From Tetradesmus obliquus (Eukaryota > Chlorophyta > Chlorophyceae > Sphaeropleales > Scenedesmaceae): a stretch of 64,000 nt of DNA. The DNA is taken from contig CP126197.1 in the NCBI GenBank assembly GCA_030272155.1, forward strand, positions 2,356,001-2,420,000. Reading direction: 5' to 3'. The position numbers and the translations under genes were made by a program. The notes beneath the pieces are model-generated. The model had not been told where the DNA came from and did not search any database. It saw only the letters and a program-made list of their open reading frames with translations. This document shows, piece after piece, positions 35,701-46,846 of the stretch (position 1 is the first letter of the stretch; every line of letters starts with the position of its first letter).

Positions 35701-35977
35701 GTGCACACCGCCAAGCTGGTTGAGCACTGCATTGATTGAGTAAATCTCACCCACTGGCAGCTAGCCAGCTGGGTGGACCGCGCCTCCACACACCTCCTGC
35801 CGTCACTCCCACACTCAAGTGCGGTGAGCACAATCACCCTGGAACAAAACTACTTGATCATCAGGCAACCATTGAACGGCAATGGACGGCCGCTGCTCTT
35901 GCTGCTGCCCCAGCCTTGATCAAGTACTGACCTCCTGCTGCTACAGGCGTAGCTGCACCAGCAGTGCACTGCCTCAA
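32735..35977. other. 3.2-kb gene-poor region
   Basis: No coding exon with recognisable motifs was found. Open frames on both strands are short and Cys/Leu/His-rich in the way of non-coding CTG-rich DNA. It must hold the 3' UTRs of the convergent phosphatase and FKBP genes. A perfect 11-bp hairpin lies at 33999-34032. TGTAA appears at about 33962 and 33982. An unrecognised gene cannot be excluded. Confidence 0.4.
33999..34032. repeat. Perfect 11-bp inverted repeat, 12-base loop
   Basis: CAGCACCTGGG at 33999-34009 pairs with CCCAGGTGCTG at 34022-34032. No U-run follows and the context is non-coding, so its role is unknown. Confidence 0.7.
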
Positions 35978-36865
35978 TCACCGCCTCTTCCCCAGCAGCT
36001 CCACCTGCAAGAAGCAGCAGCAGCGGCAACAGCACAGATCTAAACACGCAGCCTGCAGGCGCACGACCCTTGCTTGCATCATGCAGGCTGCGTACAACGG
36101 GTGCAGAGGGCGGATGCTGAGCTGCGGCCCAGCAGCAACCCAGCAACCTGACCTGAAAGCTGTCAGCTATGACAAAAGCAATCTGCAAAACAATCCTAGG
36201 TGAGCAATACACTTGAACCCTCAAAGGACTAGTTGTAACAGTATGTTGTTGATCAAGCAGAAGCATTGAGTGCCAGGTCAGCTCCCACCTCAAACAGCAG
36301 GTCACTGTTGGGAGGGATGACGCCACCAGCACCCCTCGCGCCGTAGCCCAACGCTGGAGCAGCAGGTATCGGCAGCGGTTCAGTGATAGTTCCTGACCTT
36401 TTCAACGGCCGCTAGCAGGACACATCGCTGTGTGTCTGTGATGCCTGCAAGGCTACGCACTCAGCTGTTCTGTCACGGCAACTTGCGCGCTGCATGGTCG
36501 TCCATGCGTTTCGTTGGTGCGTGCAAGCAGCACATGGCGCATGTTGTGGTGCAGGCTACGCTGTCTTTCGGCAGCGCGCTGTAGACGTGCTGCATGCATA
36601 TGTCAGCGCCTCTGGTTGCATGCAGCACTTCCACAGTGAGCTGCCAAACAGCCCGAGGCATGGCACTGCCAAGGGCCTTGGCAAGGGGCACAAGGCACAG
36701 CTGAGGCTTCTGATCCAGCATTGCTTGAAGGTGCGCAGTTGTGCATTTACCATGCCTAAAACTGCCTTTTGACAGCTGATGTGCAGGTCCTGCCAGTCAG
36801 TACCTGCAGGGATGAGCAGCGCGCGCTTGCCGCCTTCCTTCATGGGTGGGATGCCCTGCATAGCC

Positions 36866-36913
<48 letters not shown>

Positions 36914-37379
36914 CAACACTTAGTTATCTGAGCACACCTGGCGGCACCTGCGGGTGACGTAGCAGCCTGCTGCATACTGATTGCCCCGTAAAATCCAGCA
37001 GCATTGACACACAGCAGCAGACAAGACCCCCTCTCCCACACATACACCCCACCTCTTCATGCTGCTGTGCTCACCTTAGTGCCCAGCATGCCAGGTCATT
37101 GCTCTTGTCCCTGTTTGTTTGCCAGAACCCCCCCCCCCTCCCCCATACATACACCCCGTCATCTTCATGCTGCTGCGCTCACCTCACTGCCCAGAATGCC
37201 TGGGTCTCTTTTCCCTGTGTGTCTGCCTACACCCCCTTGCCAACTGCTCCACATCACTTGCTTCTTCCAATCTTTGTGTTATCAGAACTACGTCGCCATT
37301 TCAAGCACTGCTGGCCTCACCTCAGTGCCCAGTATGCCCAGGTCCCAGCCCTGGATCACCTCACGCACACCAACCTGAG

Positions 37380-37415
<36 letters not shown>

Positions 37416-38393
37416 GCCGCGGCCGCGGCAGATGTGATAAGCGTGCCAACAGCTGCGCCATCGTGCAAGTGCAATCCAAAAGCCAAAAGATGGATTGTGT
37501 GTCTGCATTTGCCGCTCGCGCAGGAACTGCAGGATGCCAGTTTAGACACCCCTGAGCATCAATTGGAACGGCAGAGCGGCTTGCTGCATGCCAGCACAGC
37601 ACTCTTGAGCATGACACTTGCAAGCAAGCTGGCGTCACCTTGAAGGTCAGCGGCCTGCCGCGCTCATAGCTGGAGTCAAACACCACGTTGTTGCTGGCCA
37701 GACGCCCCGTGTAGTGGCACCTGCGCAGCAGTGCAGCACAACACGTTCACTTCGGCGGTTTGGCGTCCACGCCATGGTTCCTACGCCATGGTTCCTTCAA
37801 TGTGAAATATGTGCATGCACGCAACCAGCTGCAATCGTGATGTGCACATTTTGGCGGCGAGGTACCCGCTGATATGCTGCGTTGTCATGCAACATGAATA
37901 ACGTGCAGCCGCATCGTAGCCCCAAAGGCAACACGCCAGCACTGCTAACAACACCTGCTCAAAGATCCCATCTGTGGCATTACTACAGAAAGCGCAACAT
38001 CTTTGCACCGCGATGCACATCTATGCATTGTCTTTGCACTGCGATGCGTCAGCAGATCACTGCTGTTGAGGCTCACCTGATGAGGGCACCCTTGGCTGGC
38101 TCAGGCCCCTCCCCCTCCTTGGTGTCACAGTACTGCAGCCCACTTGGTGAGGTAATGAAGTCACATGTGGCAGCAGCAGCAGCAGAGCCTGCAGGCAGCA
38201 CCGTCAGGCTGCTCACAGCGCCAGCAGCAGCCAGCAGGGACAGCACCGCATCACGCCTGCTGCTGCTGCTGGAGCTGCCAGCTGGTGTAGATGCTGATGA
38301 TGCCTGCACACTGACAGCAGGGGTGCAGCGCTGCTGCCTGACTGGCCTGGGTGAGCAGACTGCACCCTGCGCCTGCGGCAGGCATAAAAACAT
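35978..38393 (-). CDS. Thylakoid-lumen FKBP-type peptidyl-prolyl isomerase
   Basis: Six exons: 38393-38077, 37720-37639, 37374-37321, 36855-36804, 36353-36289 and 36004-35978, 198 residues, with the last exon only 27 bases. FKBPs isomerise X-Pro bonds in folding proteins. The N-terminus is bipartite: a Ser/Arg/Gln-rich transit peptide, then SSRRDAVLSLLAAAGAVSS, a twin-Arg signal for the lumen, ending near GSAAAAAT. The FKBP fold follows with its active-site residues: the Tyr of CHYTG, Phe and Asp of VVFDSS, Phe of LTF, VIQGWDLGILG (Val/Ile/Trp), ALGYGARGAGGVIPPNS and LLFEVELLG. All pocket residues appear present, so activity is plausible. Introns 2 and 3 have CTG arrays at their acceptors, and intron 3 has two extra copies of the exon 3 end. 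An upstream exon cannot be excluded. Confidence 0.92.
36867..36911. repeat. (CAG)n array, CTG-sense, before FKBP exon 4
   Basis: About fifteen triplets end some ten bases before the exon 4 acceptor on the transcribed strand. Confidence 0.9.
37056..37210 (-). repeat. Two tandem copies of FKBP exon 3 3' end plus donor in intron 3
   Basis: Segments near 37056-37100 and 37167-37210 each repeat the exon 3 end at 37308-37345. On the minus strand the three read GMLGTK, GILGSE and GILGTE (true exon), each followed by GTGAG. The two intron copies also share upstream pyrimidine-rich sequence, with a period of about 111 bases. Confidence 0.88.
37380..37414. repeat. (CAG)n array, CTG-sense, before FKBP exon 3
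   Basis: About eleven triplets lie five bases from the exon 3 acceptor and are followed on the plus strand by a GCGGCCGCGGCCGCGG palindromic run. Confidence 0.9.
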
Positions 38394-39251
38394 GTCTGAT
38401 GCTTGTGCTCTCGGTTAGCTGAAACAAGGACATCGTGATTGACGTGTGCCGCACTGCTATTGGCCTCCTTTGGCAGATACCACATGGGTGCACCCACCTG
38501 CCACGTGGCAGTTTTAGGCGGGTGCGCTGCCAGTGCTGCGGATCTGCTGACAATGTACATGAAACAGCAGCAGCTGGAAAACCATTACGGCTTTTGTCAG
38601 GCTTATTTGCTTGCAATGCCACGCCTGCTATGTGAGGCTGCTGTTGGTGTGATCACAGCTGCTGCCTGAGGTGATGCACGCTGTATCACCTTGCTTGCAG
38701 CTGGGCAGGCTGCCTTGGTCCTGCCTGCAGCAGAACGGTATTACAGGGTCAATCAATCGTCAATGCGAGGTGGGTGCACGGCAAAGGTTTGCTGACAAAC
38801 ACGCACTTGCTGTGAGCATGGTGATGTGAGTCCGAGGACTTGTTGTGAACACCGGAGTGATCTGCAACACGCTTCAACACAGTTGACGGAAAACGTGAAA
38901 CTTTGGTTTCGTTTGGGGCATTGCTGTGGCCCATCCCGGGCGACAAAGTCAAGACCTGCGCCCTGTTCCGTAACACACCTGGCCCGTGAGCCTTCTCACC
39001 ATTGATGAATACTGCTGATGCTGTCAATAGCTTGAAATCATGAATCTAGTGTGTCTTGCTTGGTTTGTCTGCGTCGCATCTTGTGTGAGCTACGTAGGCT
39101 ACTGCTGGCTGACTGTGCAGTCACTACTGCTGCCACTGCTGCTGCTGCTGCCGTCACCGCAAAGGCACTAAGTCCCTGAGTTATTCCTTTGAATTTGAAC
39201 AGCAGCCAATCAAAACTAAATATCAAGATTAGTTGTTTTCCGAGTGTCAGA
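38394..39251. promoter_or_regulatory. Divergent intergenic region between FKBP and DNMT2
   Basis: About 860 bases between opposed starts hold both promoters. A possible extra 5' exon of the FKBP gene (open frame near 38630-38500 with a donor-like GTGGGT) was considered, but its phase does not fit. No core promoter element is clear. Confidence 0.4.
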
Positions 39252-41314
39252 ATGGGCCTCACTGCCCTGGAGTTCTACTCTGGCATAGGCGGCATGCACT
39301 ACGCCCTCCAGCTGGCAGCGCCAGCAGCAGCAGTGCTGGATGCCTTCGACATCAACCACTCAGCAAACAGATGCTACGAGCACAACTTTGGCAAGGCGCC
39401 TAAGCAGGTGAATGTGGTGATTGGGATGCGTGCTGAGTTTGAGATGCCGGCAATGTGCATGCCACAAGCATGGCCATGGCAGCTGGGTGTCCAGGCCTTA
39501 CTGCCTTGAGAGAGCGGCATCACAGCCACAACAACAACGCCATCATCACAAGTGTAACGCCAGTCTGCGTCGAAATGGAGCTTGCCCAAGCCCTGCACAG
39601 CACTGCCACAAAACAAACCAGGATGCAGTTTTACGGCGACAAGGGTTGTCAGTGAACGCAGCCCTCCCTGCAGCTGCTGCTGCCCTCTGAGCAGCTGCAG
39701 GATACATTCAAACACACTACCTCCTGCAGGTCGACATCGAGCACATGACAGCAGCGCAGCTGGACGCGTATGCTGCTGACCTGTGGCTGCTGGCCCCGCC
39801 CTGCCAGCCCTTCACGCGCCAAGGAGCACAGCTAGGGGCGCAGGACAACCGCAGCCGCAGGTACTTACATACTCGCACTGGCACTGGCACTAGCTTGACG
39901 GCAGTAGCAGCTGAGTGAAAATGCTGCTGCGTCTAGCTGAATCCTACTACCTGCTTATGGTGGATGTGCCATGTGCTTGCTTGCTCACCCGCCTGCCACC
40001 CAATTTGATCACCTCCTGCCTCCTGCCATGTAGCTTGGCGGCGTGCCTGCCATCTCTTATGCTCACCATCCCGTACAGTACTGGTATGCTGCTGAACCAT
40101 CTGCTGTTGACAAATATGTGTCTGATGTTTGCTTCCCCGCAGCTTTCTGAACCTGCTAGACCACATCCCTGCCACGCTGCTGATCCATCTGTTGTTGTTT
40201 GTCTGTTTTTGTGTACCCCTGCAGCTTCTTGAACCTTCTGGACCGCATCCCTGCCATGCGCAGCCCCCCTCGCTTCCTGCTGCTGGAAAATGTGGTGGGC
40301 TTTGAGGCCTCAGACATGCAGCAGCTGCTGATGCAGTGCCTGGCTGGTGCGGGCTACCACGCTGCTGAGTTCATGCTGACGCCGCTGCAGTACGGCATCC
40401 CATACAGCAGGCCCAGGTGCGATGACGCAGCACCTGGCAGCAGTGGCACATTGTCTTGCATGCAAAGCTTCACCTGGTTGCGAAGGTGCAGCACACGCTG
40501 CAGGCATCCCATAAAGCAGGCCCAGGTGCGTGTTGCGTAGTCCGCTGATGCAGCACTGGCATGCAGTCACATTCTGTCACGCATGTAAGCGCTTTGCCTG
40601 GTTGCTGCGGTGCAGCGCACTCTGCAGTACGGCATCCCATACAGCAGTTGTAACTTTACTAAGCCTAGAACTTCTTTAATACAGCAGGCCCACGTGTGCA
40701 TGCACAGCGCTGGAGGCAATGACGCATTGTCACACATGTAGGCATTTCGCCTGGTCACAAACATTGTAGCTCAATGGTGCAATGTACAACTGGTCAACAG
40801 CAAGCTTACTGCCGCCTGCTGTATGTGCAATCACCATCAATCACAAACTAAAGCAATGCGACACAAACGTCTCCTGTGTATGCTTTGTGCAGGTACTTCT
40901 GCCTGGCGAGCAAGCAGCCCCTGCCTGTGGTGCTGCCAGCCAGTGCGCAGCCCTGCCAATGCACACCGTCGCTGCTGCTGCAGCTGAAGCAGCAGCAGGC
41001 AGACACGCAGACGCTGACAGCAGCTGCCCAGCAAGTCATGGTGAGACATCACTCGAGCTGTGCAGCGCAGCAATGTGACTGCTACAGGTTGGTCATCGCC
41101 GCATCACCATTGTTGCACACGGCATATTCCTCGCAGCGGTCATCTGCAACATACATGCAGGCCTACTGCATGTAGCTTATTTGCGTGGCAGCAGCGGTCC
41201 TTGTAGCAGCGTTGCGTCTGCTCAGTTTCCAGTGCTGCTTTGCTTGGACTGCAGGCAAGCCATGTCATGTATGTGCAGTCCATTGGCGAGTACCTCTGGG
41301 GCGCGCAGCCAGCT

Positions 41315-41376
<62 letters not shown>

Positions 41377-42303
41377 ACAGCACTTGCACAGCCACAGCCC
41401 TCAGCTTCAGCAGCAGCAGCAGTCGGTGGCAGCATCTGATTGCAGTCGCCGCCCTCAGCCAGCTGCTGCTATAGCTCCAGACCTCCTAGCGGAGATGTGG
41501 GTGCCAGATGCGGTGCTGGCGCGGCATGCGGAAGTGGTGGATGTTGTGAGCAGCGCCAGCTGCAGCTGCAACTGCTTCACCAAGGCATACGGCAAGCTGG
41601 CCAGGGGAGCTGGCTCTCTACTGGCGACTGTGGAGGACCCTGGCAGTGTGGACCCCAGGTGGAGGCTGCTGGGGGGCACAGGTGCGACATGCAGCAAGGG
41701 ACTTGCCGCCATCTTTTTTTCAAATAGTGCTGATCGTTTTTGCTGAGCAACATTGTGTTTGGGTTGCTGACTGTTGTGAGAGTGGGCATAGGCTCAACGT
41801 TTGTGTGTTCCATCACACGTGCTGCGTGCTGTGCAGGCAGCTTGGTATACGAGGGCTACCCCAACTGCCCTGAGGCAGCCAGCAGCAGCAGCTGCTGCAG
41901 GCCAACTGCCTTCTCCACCACCAGCAGCAGCGGCAGCAGCGGCACAGGAGGTGCAGCAACTGCAGAGGCCGATGGCAGCATCACAGCTGCGGATGCCACA
42001 CAAGCAGAGCAGGCATGTCCTGCTGTGAATCTTAATAAAATATCTGCTGCTGCAGCGCCCCTGCGTGCATTTGACAGAGAGAGCTTAGCAGCAGCATGGC
42101 AGCAGCTGCGCCCGCGCTACTTCACGCCAGCTGAAATTGCTCGTCTGCATTCCTTCCCCCAGCAGTTTGGCTTTCCTGGTGACATGACGCCACGGCAGTG
42201 TTACAAGCTGCTGGGTAACAGCCTGAGTGTAGCAGTGGTGGCAGACCTGCTCAGGTTCGTGCTGCTGTCGGGCAGCCCTGACGCCTCGGCTGTTGATGCG
42301 TGA
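39252..42303 (+). CDS. TRDMT1: DNMT2/TRDMT1 tRNA (cytosine-38-C5)-methyltransferase
   Basis: Six exons: 39252-39407, 39730-39860, 40225-40416, 40893-41040, 41255-41681 and 41837-42303, 506 residues. DNMT2 methylates C38 of tRNA-Asp and related tRNAs using S-adenosylmethionine. Motif I is EFYSGIGGMHYAL right after the ATG; motif IV with the catalytic Cys is LAPPCQPFTRQG; motif VI is LLLENVVGFE; motif VIII region is LTPLQYGIPYSRPRYFCLA. The DNMT2-specific CFT motif appears as NCFTKAYG. Motifs IX-X are RYFTPAEIARLHSFP and QCYKLLGNSLSVAVV. The length exceeds the usual 390 or so because of a polyGln run (about 18 Gln) and other Gln/Ser/Ala inserts in exons 5 and 6. The ATG at 39252 is chosen because motif I must begin within a few residues of it. 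Confidence 0.94.
40135..40173 (+). repeat. Copy of DNMT2 exon 3 start, with acceptor, in intron 2
   Basis: CCCCGCAG followed by CTTTCTGAACCTGCTAGACC copies the true acceptor and exon start at 40217-40256, about 83 bases downstream. Translated in the same phase it gives FLNLLDHIPA against FLNLLDRIPA. It could be used as an alternative acceptor, although the reading frame then meets intron sequence. Confidence 0.88.
40386..40740 (+). repeat. Tandem array of about 120 bp containing DNMT2 exon 3 3' end
   Basis: The junction segment at 40386-40420 (CTGCAGTACGGCATCCC..., donor GTGCG) recurs at about 40498-40531 and 40622-40650. The sequence between copies is also related (CACATTGTC, TTGCCTGG, GTGCAGC order repeated, and again near 40728-40755). 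The second copy keeps AGGCCCAG followed by GTGCG, an intact donor. Confidence 0.88.
41317..41373 (+). repeat. PolyGln-coding (CAG)n array in DNMT2 exon 5
   Basis: About eighteen consecutive CAG codons encode Gln between the EYLWGAQPAQ segment and the CFT motif. They are in phase with both flanking conserved blocks, so the array is coding. Confidence 0.9.
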
Positions 42304-43489
42304 TGGGGGTGCTATGCTCTTCTTTGTCATCTTTCGACCAGTGACTAGGTTACATGTGGGGCAAGGGGCATGCATATGTCGTGGGGATGGTGTGAGCCTC
42401 TTACCCGGCATTTCTGGTGAACAGGGATGCACACACCATCGAATGCTGTGAGTCATCGGTGGGGCGCACAGCCGCCCCTCCTCGTCCAGCATTGCTTGAA
42501 GGTGCGTGAAACGTGCATGTACTGCCTATTTCGTCCTTTCACAGCCGATTGCATCATCAATCATCAGTGCTGTGTCTTGATTGACATCAACATGGCGATG
42601 ATGACTGGATGTTTTGCTGGCACAGCATGATGCCTTCATACTAACCACTTGTGGTAGTATAAATCAGCTTGCCAAGTGGACACATTCTTTTATGGCCTGT
42701 GCGCAGGCACCACAACTGCTGCAAGTAAACATAATAAGTAAACATATGTACGGCACTACTACAATACGGTTACACAAGCAGCAGCTGGCGAAACTGCATC
42801 GAAGGTCAAGAATATTTCAGGATATGCTATTGTTTTCCAGTTTGTTCAGCCTGCGGCGCTGTATGCACAGTGTGCGGCAGGTCGTTCGTGCGTGTCACCC
42901 CGCTGCCCTAGTCCCGCGTCCCTAGTGGGTGGCACCGATACCGGCATACATAGGCGGCATCTGACAGCTGTGAATAGTGTTGCTGCGGCACAGCGGTCCT
43001 GCCGAAATGGTGTTGCTTGACAGCTCATCAGGCACATGTGTTGCAGCCAGCCTTTTCCAGGCTGGGTGGTGTGAACATGCTCAGTCACAAAAGAAAGGTA
43101 ATTTGATGTTTAAACTTTGACCTGTTTCGAGAGGATCTTTTTTTCGCGTGTGAGTCAGCCCTCCTAGACCCTGCACATTCGTTTTTGGACATCACCTTAC
43201 CGCAAGCATGTGTAAAGGTCATTCACGTATGGGCACAGGTGTATAACATGACTTTTAGCATGCAATTACACGCGCATTAACCATTCTGCGAGCTGTTTAG
43301 GTTGATGTGTTTACTGCCGCTTGCAGTTTTTGGCGGTACTAGCACAGAGTGCTGCATTTAGTGATAGAATCTGATGACTTTAGCTGTTTTAATATACCTG
43401 TGAGAAACACCAGGCCCCCTCAGCAGAGGCAGTAGCGGGTTCAATCGCCTACGCGCGTGTTGCCCGCGGGGCTCCTGGAAAGCTCACAA
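42304..43489. other. Spacer between DNMT2 and the MYB gene
   Basis: About 1.2 kb without recognisable exons or RNAs. The part from 43080 to 43420 is AT-richer and has a T-run at about 43138. A TGTAA at about 43210 is rather far to serve DNMT2. It contains the MYB promoter. Confidence 0.45.
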
Positions 43490-46400
43490 ATGCCGGTTGG
43501 GGCTATGTGGACACCGGAAGTAAGTTTCTACTGGCCAAGCGCCAAGCTGCTGGCTTGCCTATATTCCAATGCTGACCGAGGGCAGCAGTACTGAGCAGGC
43601 AATAGCCAGTGCTGACGGGTTGGCTTTGCACACAGGAGGACGACAGGCTCGCTCAGCTCGTTAACATTCACGGACCAAAGAAATGGAGTCAAATTGCTAG
43701 CGACCTTGGCACGAAGGGCAGCAAGCAGGTGAGACCCCTGTCAGAGTGTGTCCATCCATGGACCAGCCCACCGCACAACAAGGTGCACAGGCTCACAGCT
43801 TTCCGCTCACCTTGCAGTGCCGACGAAGATGGAAGAACTTCATCAGCTTGGAGGAGCGCAAGCAGGGTTCCTGGACCCCAGAGGTAAGGCCCAGGGGCGA
43901 TAGGCGAGTTGCCCAGTCAGAGGGGCTGCAGGGGGCTTCTTGGCGTTACACCAATACCCCTGTACGCTGGCCACCAGGCTGCTTTTGCAAGGATTTCATG
44001 CGTTGCGCGCTGACTAGTGAATGGAGCACTGCGCCGCCAGCCAGCATGCAAGCCCTTCCAGCACTGGTTCATCACCAGCCCAGCACCTATGCTTTCTCGT
44101 CTTGTACCTCTTCCTGATGGTATTATTCATCATGCTGCACCTTGCAGGAAGACGCTATGCTGGTGGATGGCCACCGGCGCCACGGCAACAAGTGGACGCT
44201 CATCGCCCAAGAGATCGGCGGCCGCACAGACAACGCGGTCAAGAACCGCTGGGCAGCGCTGGAGAAGAAGCGGCGCGGCGATGACGGCCTGTCCGGTGCT
44301 GCTGCTGCCGCTGCCGCTGGCAACTCCGGCATGGCCATGATGTACATGCCGCCTGTGATGCGGCCCCAGAACGACCTGCTGGGTGTGCGCAGGGTCATTG
44401 CCAAGGACCAGCCGCGCCACAGGAGCGCGCAGCAGCTGCAGCAGCTGCAGCAGCTGCAGATGCAGCAGCTGGGCGGCATGCAGGCCAGTGAGGGGCCCTG
44501 GGCCATGGAGGAGGTGCAGCAGAGTGACCAGCTGCCGTATGCGATGCCGGCAGTGACAACAAGCATGGTGGCGCCAATTCCAGGTGCGTGCAGCTTGCAG
44601 GACACCAACCCAAGGGCTATTACTTTGCTGTCATGTGCTGCTGCTGTGCTACTACGTCCTTGACTATGACAAGGACAATGCAGGCACTGTAAAGCACAGC
44701 AAATAATGGTTAGTGTGATAAAACAGGAAAGGGAAAATTGCAGAGATAGATGAGACTTTGAGTAACAGCAGGGTAACAGCAGAGTTACAGCGTGATAACA
44801 GCATACCTGTGACTGTAAGCTGCAAGCCAGCGCAACATACTGAGCTGCCCCCAACACACTTATAACATCCTACTGACAACCATGCAACCTCTTCCTCCGT
44901 CGCTGCTCTTGCTGCTGCTTCCTGCAACTGCAGAGGCCCCTATTAGCAGCATGCCCATCCGCAAGCCAGACCTGATAATCAACATCCCCGGCGGCAGCAC
45001 TGCAGCTGAGCCGCAGCTGCCATACAGCCAGAGGCAGCAGGCAAACATGGAGTTCAGGGGGCAGCAGGTGCGCAAGACATTGCTGCACTTGCACCACGCT
45101 GCCTGACTACAATGTCGTATGTTCTAGACCCTCTGTCATCAGCACAGACATACTGCACAGAAGAGCAGTCTCGAACATTTCCAAACGTGCTCCAGACAAC
45201 CGGAGCCTTGACAGCGCTGATGTATGCATGCTCCTCGGTATCACTGACCAGTTGCTGCCTGCCCCGCCTGTGCCCTGCTCAAACCCCCCCCCCCCCTTGC
45301 AGGAGCTGCAGATGCAGCAGCTGCCAGGCCTGGGCATGGAGCTGCCCCCAGCGGCGATGCGCGTGGATGACGACTCCTGCTGAGCACCAGCAGGCGGGCA
45401 GCGCCAGGTGGCCTGGCCTCGCCCAGTGAGCCCGGCGCCATCAACAGCCTCTGCAGGTACCTCTGCAGCGCAACGCCAAACGACATGCAGCAGCAGCAGC
45501 TGGGCGGCGGCAGGCACACGCCGCCCCCCTGGGCAACCCGAGGGCTGGAGCAGCAGCAGCCACCTCCCCAGCAGCTGCTGCCGCCGCCACCAATGCTGCA
45601 GCAAACCCTGCTGCACCCAGAGCAGCAGCAGCAGCAGCAACAGCCTGTGCACATGCACATGCAGATGCAGTACCAGCAGGTGCCAATGACAGGCCAGATG
45701 ATGGTGCCGCAGCAGCAGCAGCAGCAGCAGCTGCCTATGACTCCTGTTCAGCCCAGTCATGCTCTGCTGCAGCAGCAGGAGCAGCGCCAGCACTCGCCAC
45801 ACATGTCACAGTATGCGCCACCACAGCAGCAGCAGCAGCTTGGCAGGCAGCTGGTGCACATGGGGTCTGGCGGACATGACTTCAACCAGCCCCAGATGCA
45901 GCTGGTACATGCATCACCCAGCATACCAAGCAGTGCTGGTAGCAGCAGCAGCATGCACCAGCAGCAGCAGCAACCGCCACCGTACCAGCAGCAGCACCAA
46001 GGTGCCTTTGCAGGCAGCCACCAGGTGCCTCAGAGCAACATCCCTGCTGCTGCTGGACTGCAGCAGCACGGTGGCATGCTGCCGCCACAGATGGCGCATG
46101 GCATGGGCAACCAGCAGCAGCAGATGCAGCAGCAGCAGCAGCAGCAGATGAGGTATGCTCCACCTGGCTGGCACATGCAGCAGCCGCAGCAGCCAGCCCA
46201 GGCCTACGGCAGCCCCCGCATGGTGCCCGTGAATGTTGCGCCAGCTGGCGCTGGCTACATGCCGCCTGCCATCAGCAGCGGCATGCCGGCGATGACTCAC
46301 CATCACCAGCACCAGCAGCAGCAACACCAGCAGACGCCGCCACCTCAGCAGCTGCCGCCTGAGCAGCAGCAGCAGCAGCAGCCCAGGGGTGACGATCCAC

Positions 46401-46846
46401 CCAGAGGAGCGTGGGGCCCAGAGGAGCTGCGCCAGCTGCTGGACATCCTAGGAGATCCCCAGCGCCAGCAGCAGCAGCAGCAGCCGTCGCTGCTGCAGCA
46501 CCACCCACACCTGCAGCAGGGACTGTGTGGCGCCGGCTCGATCCCAAGCAGTGCTGGCATGTCGCCGCATGTGCCAGAAGAGGAAGTGGAGCAGGTGAAC
46601 AACGGGCATGGGCACAGCCATGCTGGGCACGTGACCTGCAATGTAGTGGCTGGGCCTGACCTGCGGTCTTGTCAGCCCACCATGCGTGGCAATGACGCGT
46701 CCTGTGCACCTGGAATGCAGGGAGTGGCAGCAGGCGTGACAGCAGCAGGGGACAGCCGTGAGGGCTGCCATTTAGGAGCAGGGCCAATGCAAATTGCAGG
46801 GCAGGTGGTGCAGACAGGAGCGCCTGCAGCTCCTACATGCCTATGA
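43490..46846 (+). CDS. R2R3-MYB transcription factor, FLP/MYB88-like, Gln-rich tail; apparent frameshift
   Basis: Exons 43490-43519, 43636-43728, 43818-43883, 44148-44583, 44934-45067 and 45303 onward. R2 reads from MWTPEEDDRLAQLV through IHGPKKWSQIASDL to QCRRRWKNFI. R3 reads from GSWTPEEDAMLVDGHRRHGNKW to GGRTDNAVKNRWAAL. All helix tryptophans and the NAVKNR recognition segment are present. The spacing and the CRRRW form resemble plant FOUR LIPS/MYB88, cell-cycle and division regulators; that subgroup is tentative. In exon 6 the frame stops at TGA 45381-45383. One frame over, an open frame continues without a break to 46846 and reads on naturally (LLSTSRRAAPGGLASPSEPG), followed by a Gln/His/Met/Pro-rich tail. 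One missing base near 45375-45380 explains this. As written the protein has 279 residues; otherwise about 770. Confidence 0.85.

Noticed and set aside
38435-38635. An additional first exon of the FKBP gene
   Set aside because: A donor-like GTGGGT exists, but joining it to the next acceptor-like CCGCAG shifts the frame; the ATG at 38393 already gives a complete bipartite leader.
42304-43250. TGTAA polyadenylation signals for most genes
   Set aside because: Except weakly for CFAP70, candidate TGTAA sites lie many hundreds of bases from the stop codons or are missing, so they are not annotated.
43430-43460. A tRNA B box at GGTTCAATCGCC
   Set aside because: The flanks do not form a T-arm stem and no A box lies upstream.
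45485-46846. A separate 453-residue Gln-rich gene
   Set aside because: The frame is open upstream to 45371 and joins naturally to the MYB exon by one base; the ATG at 45485 has no gene-like context. Treated as the MYB tail.
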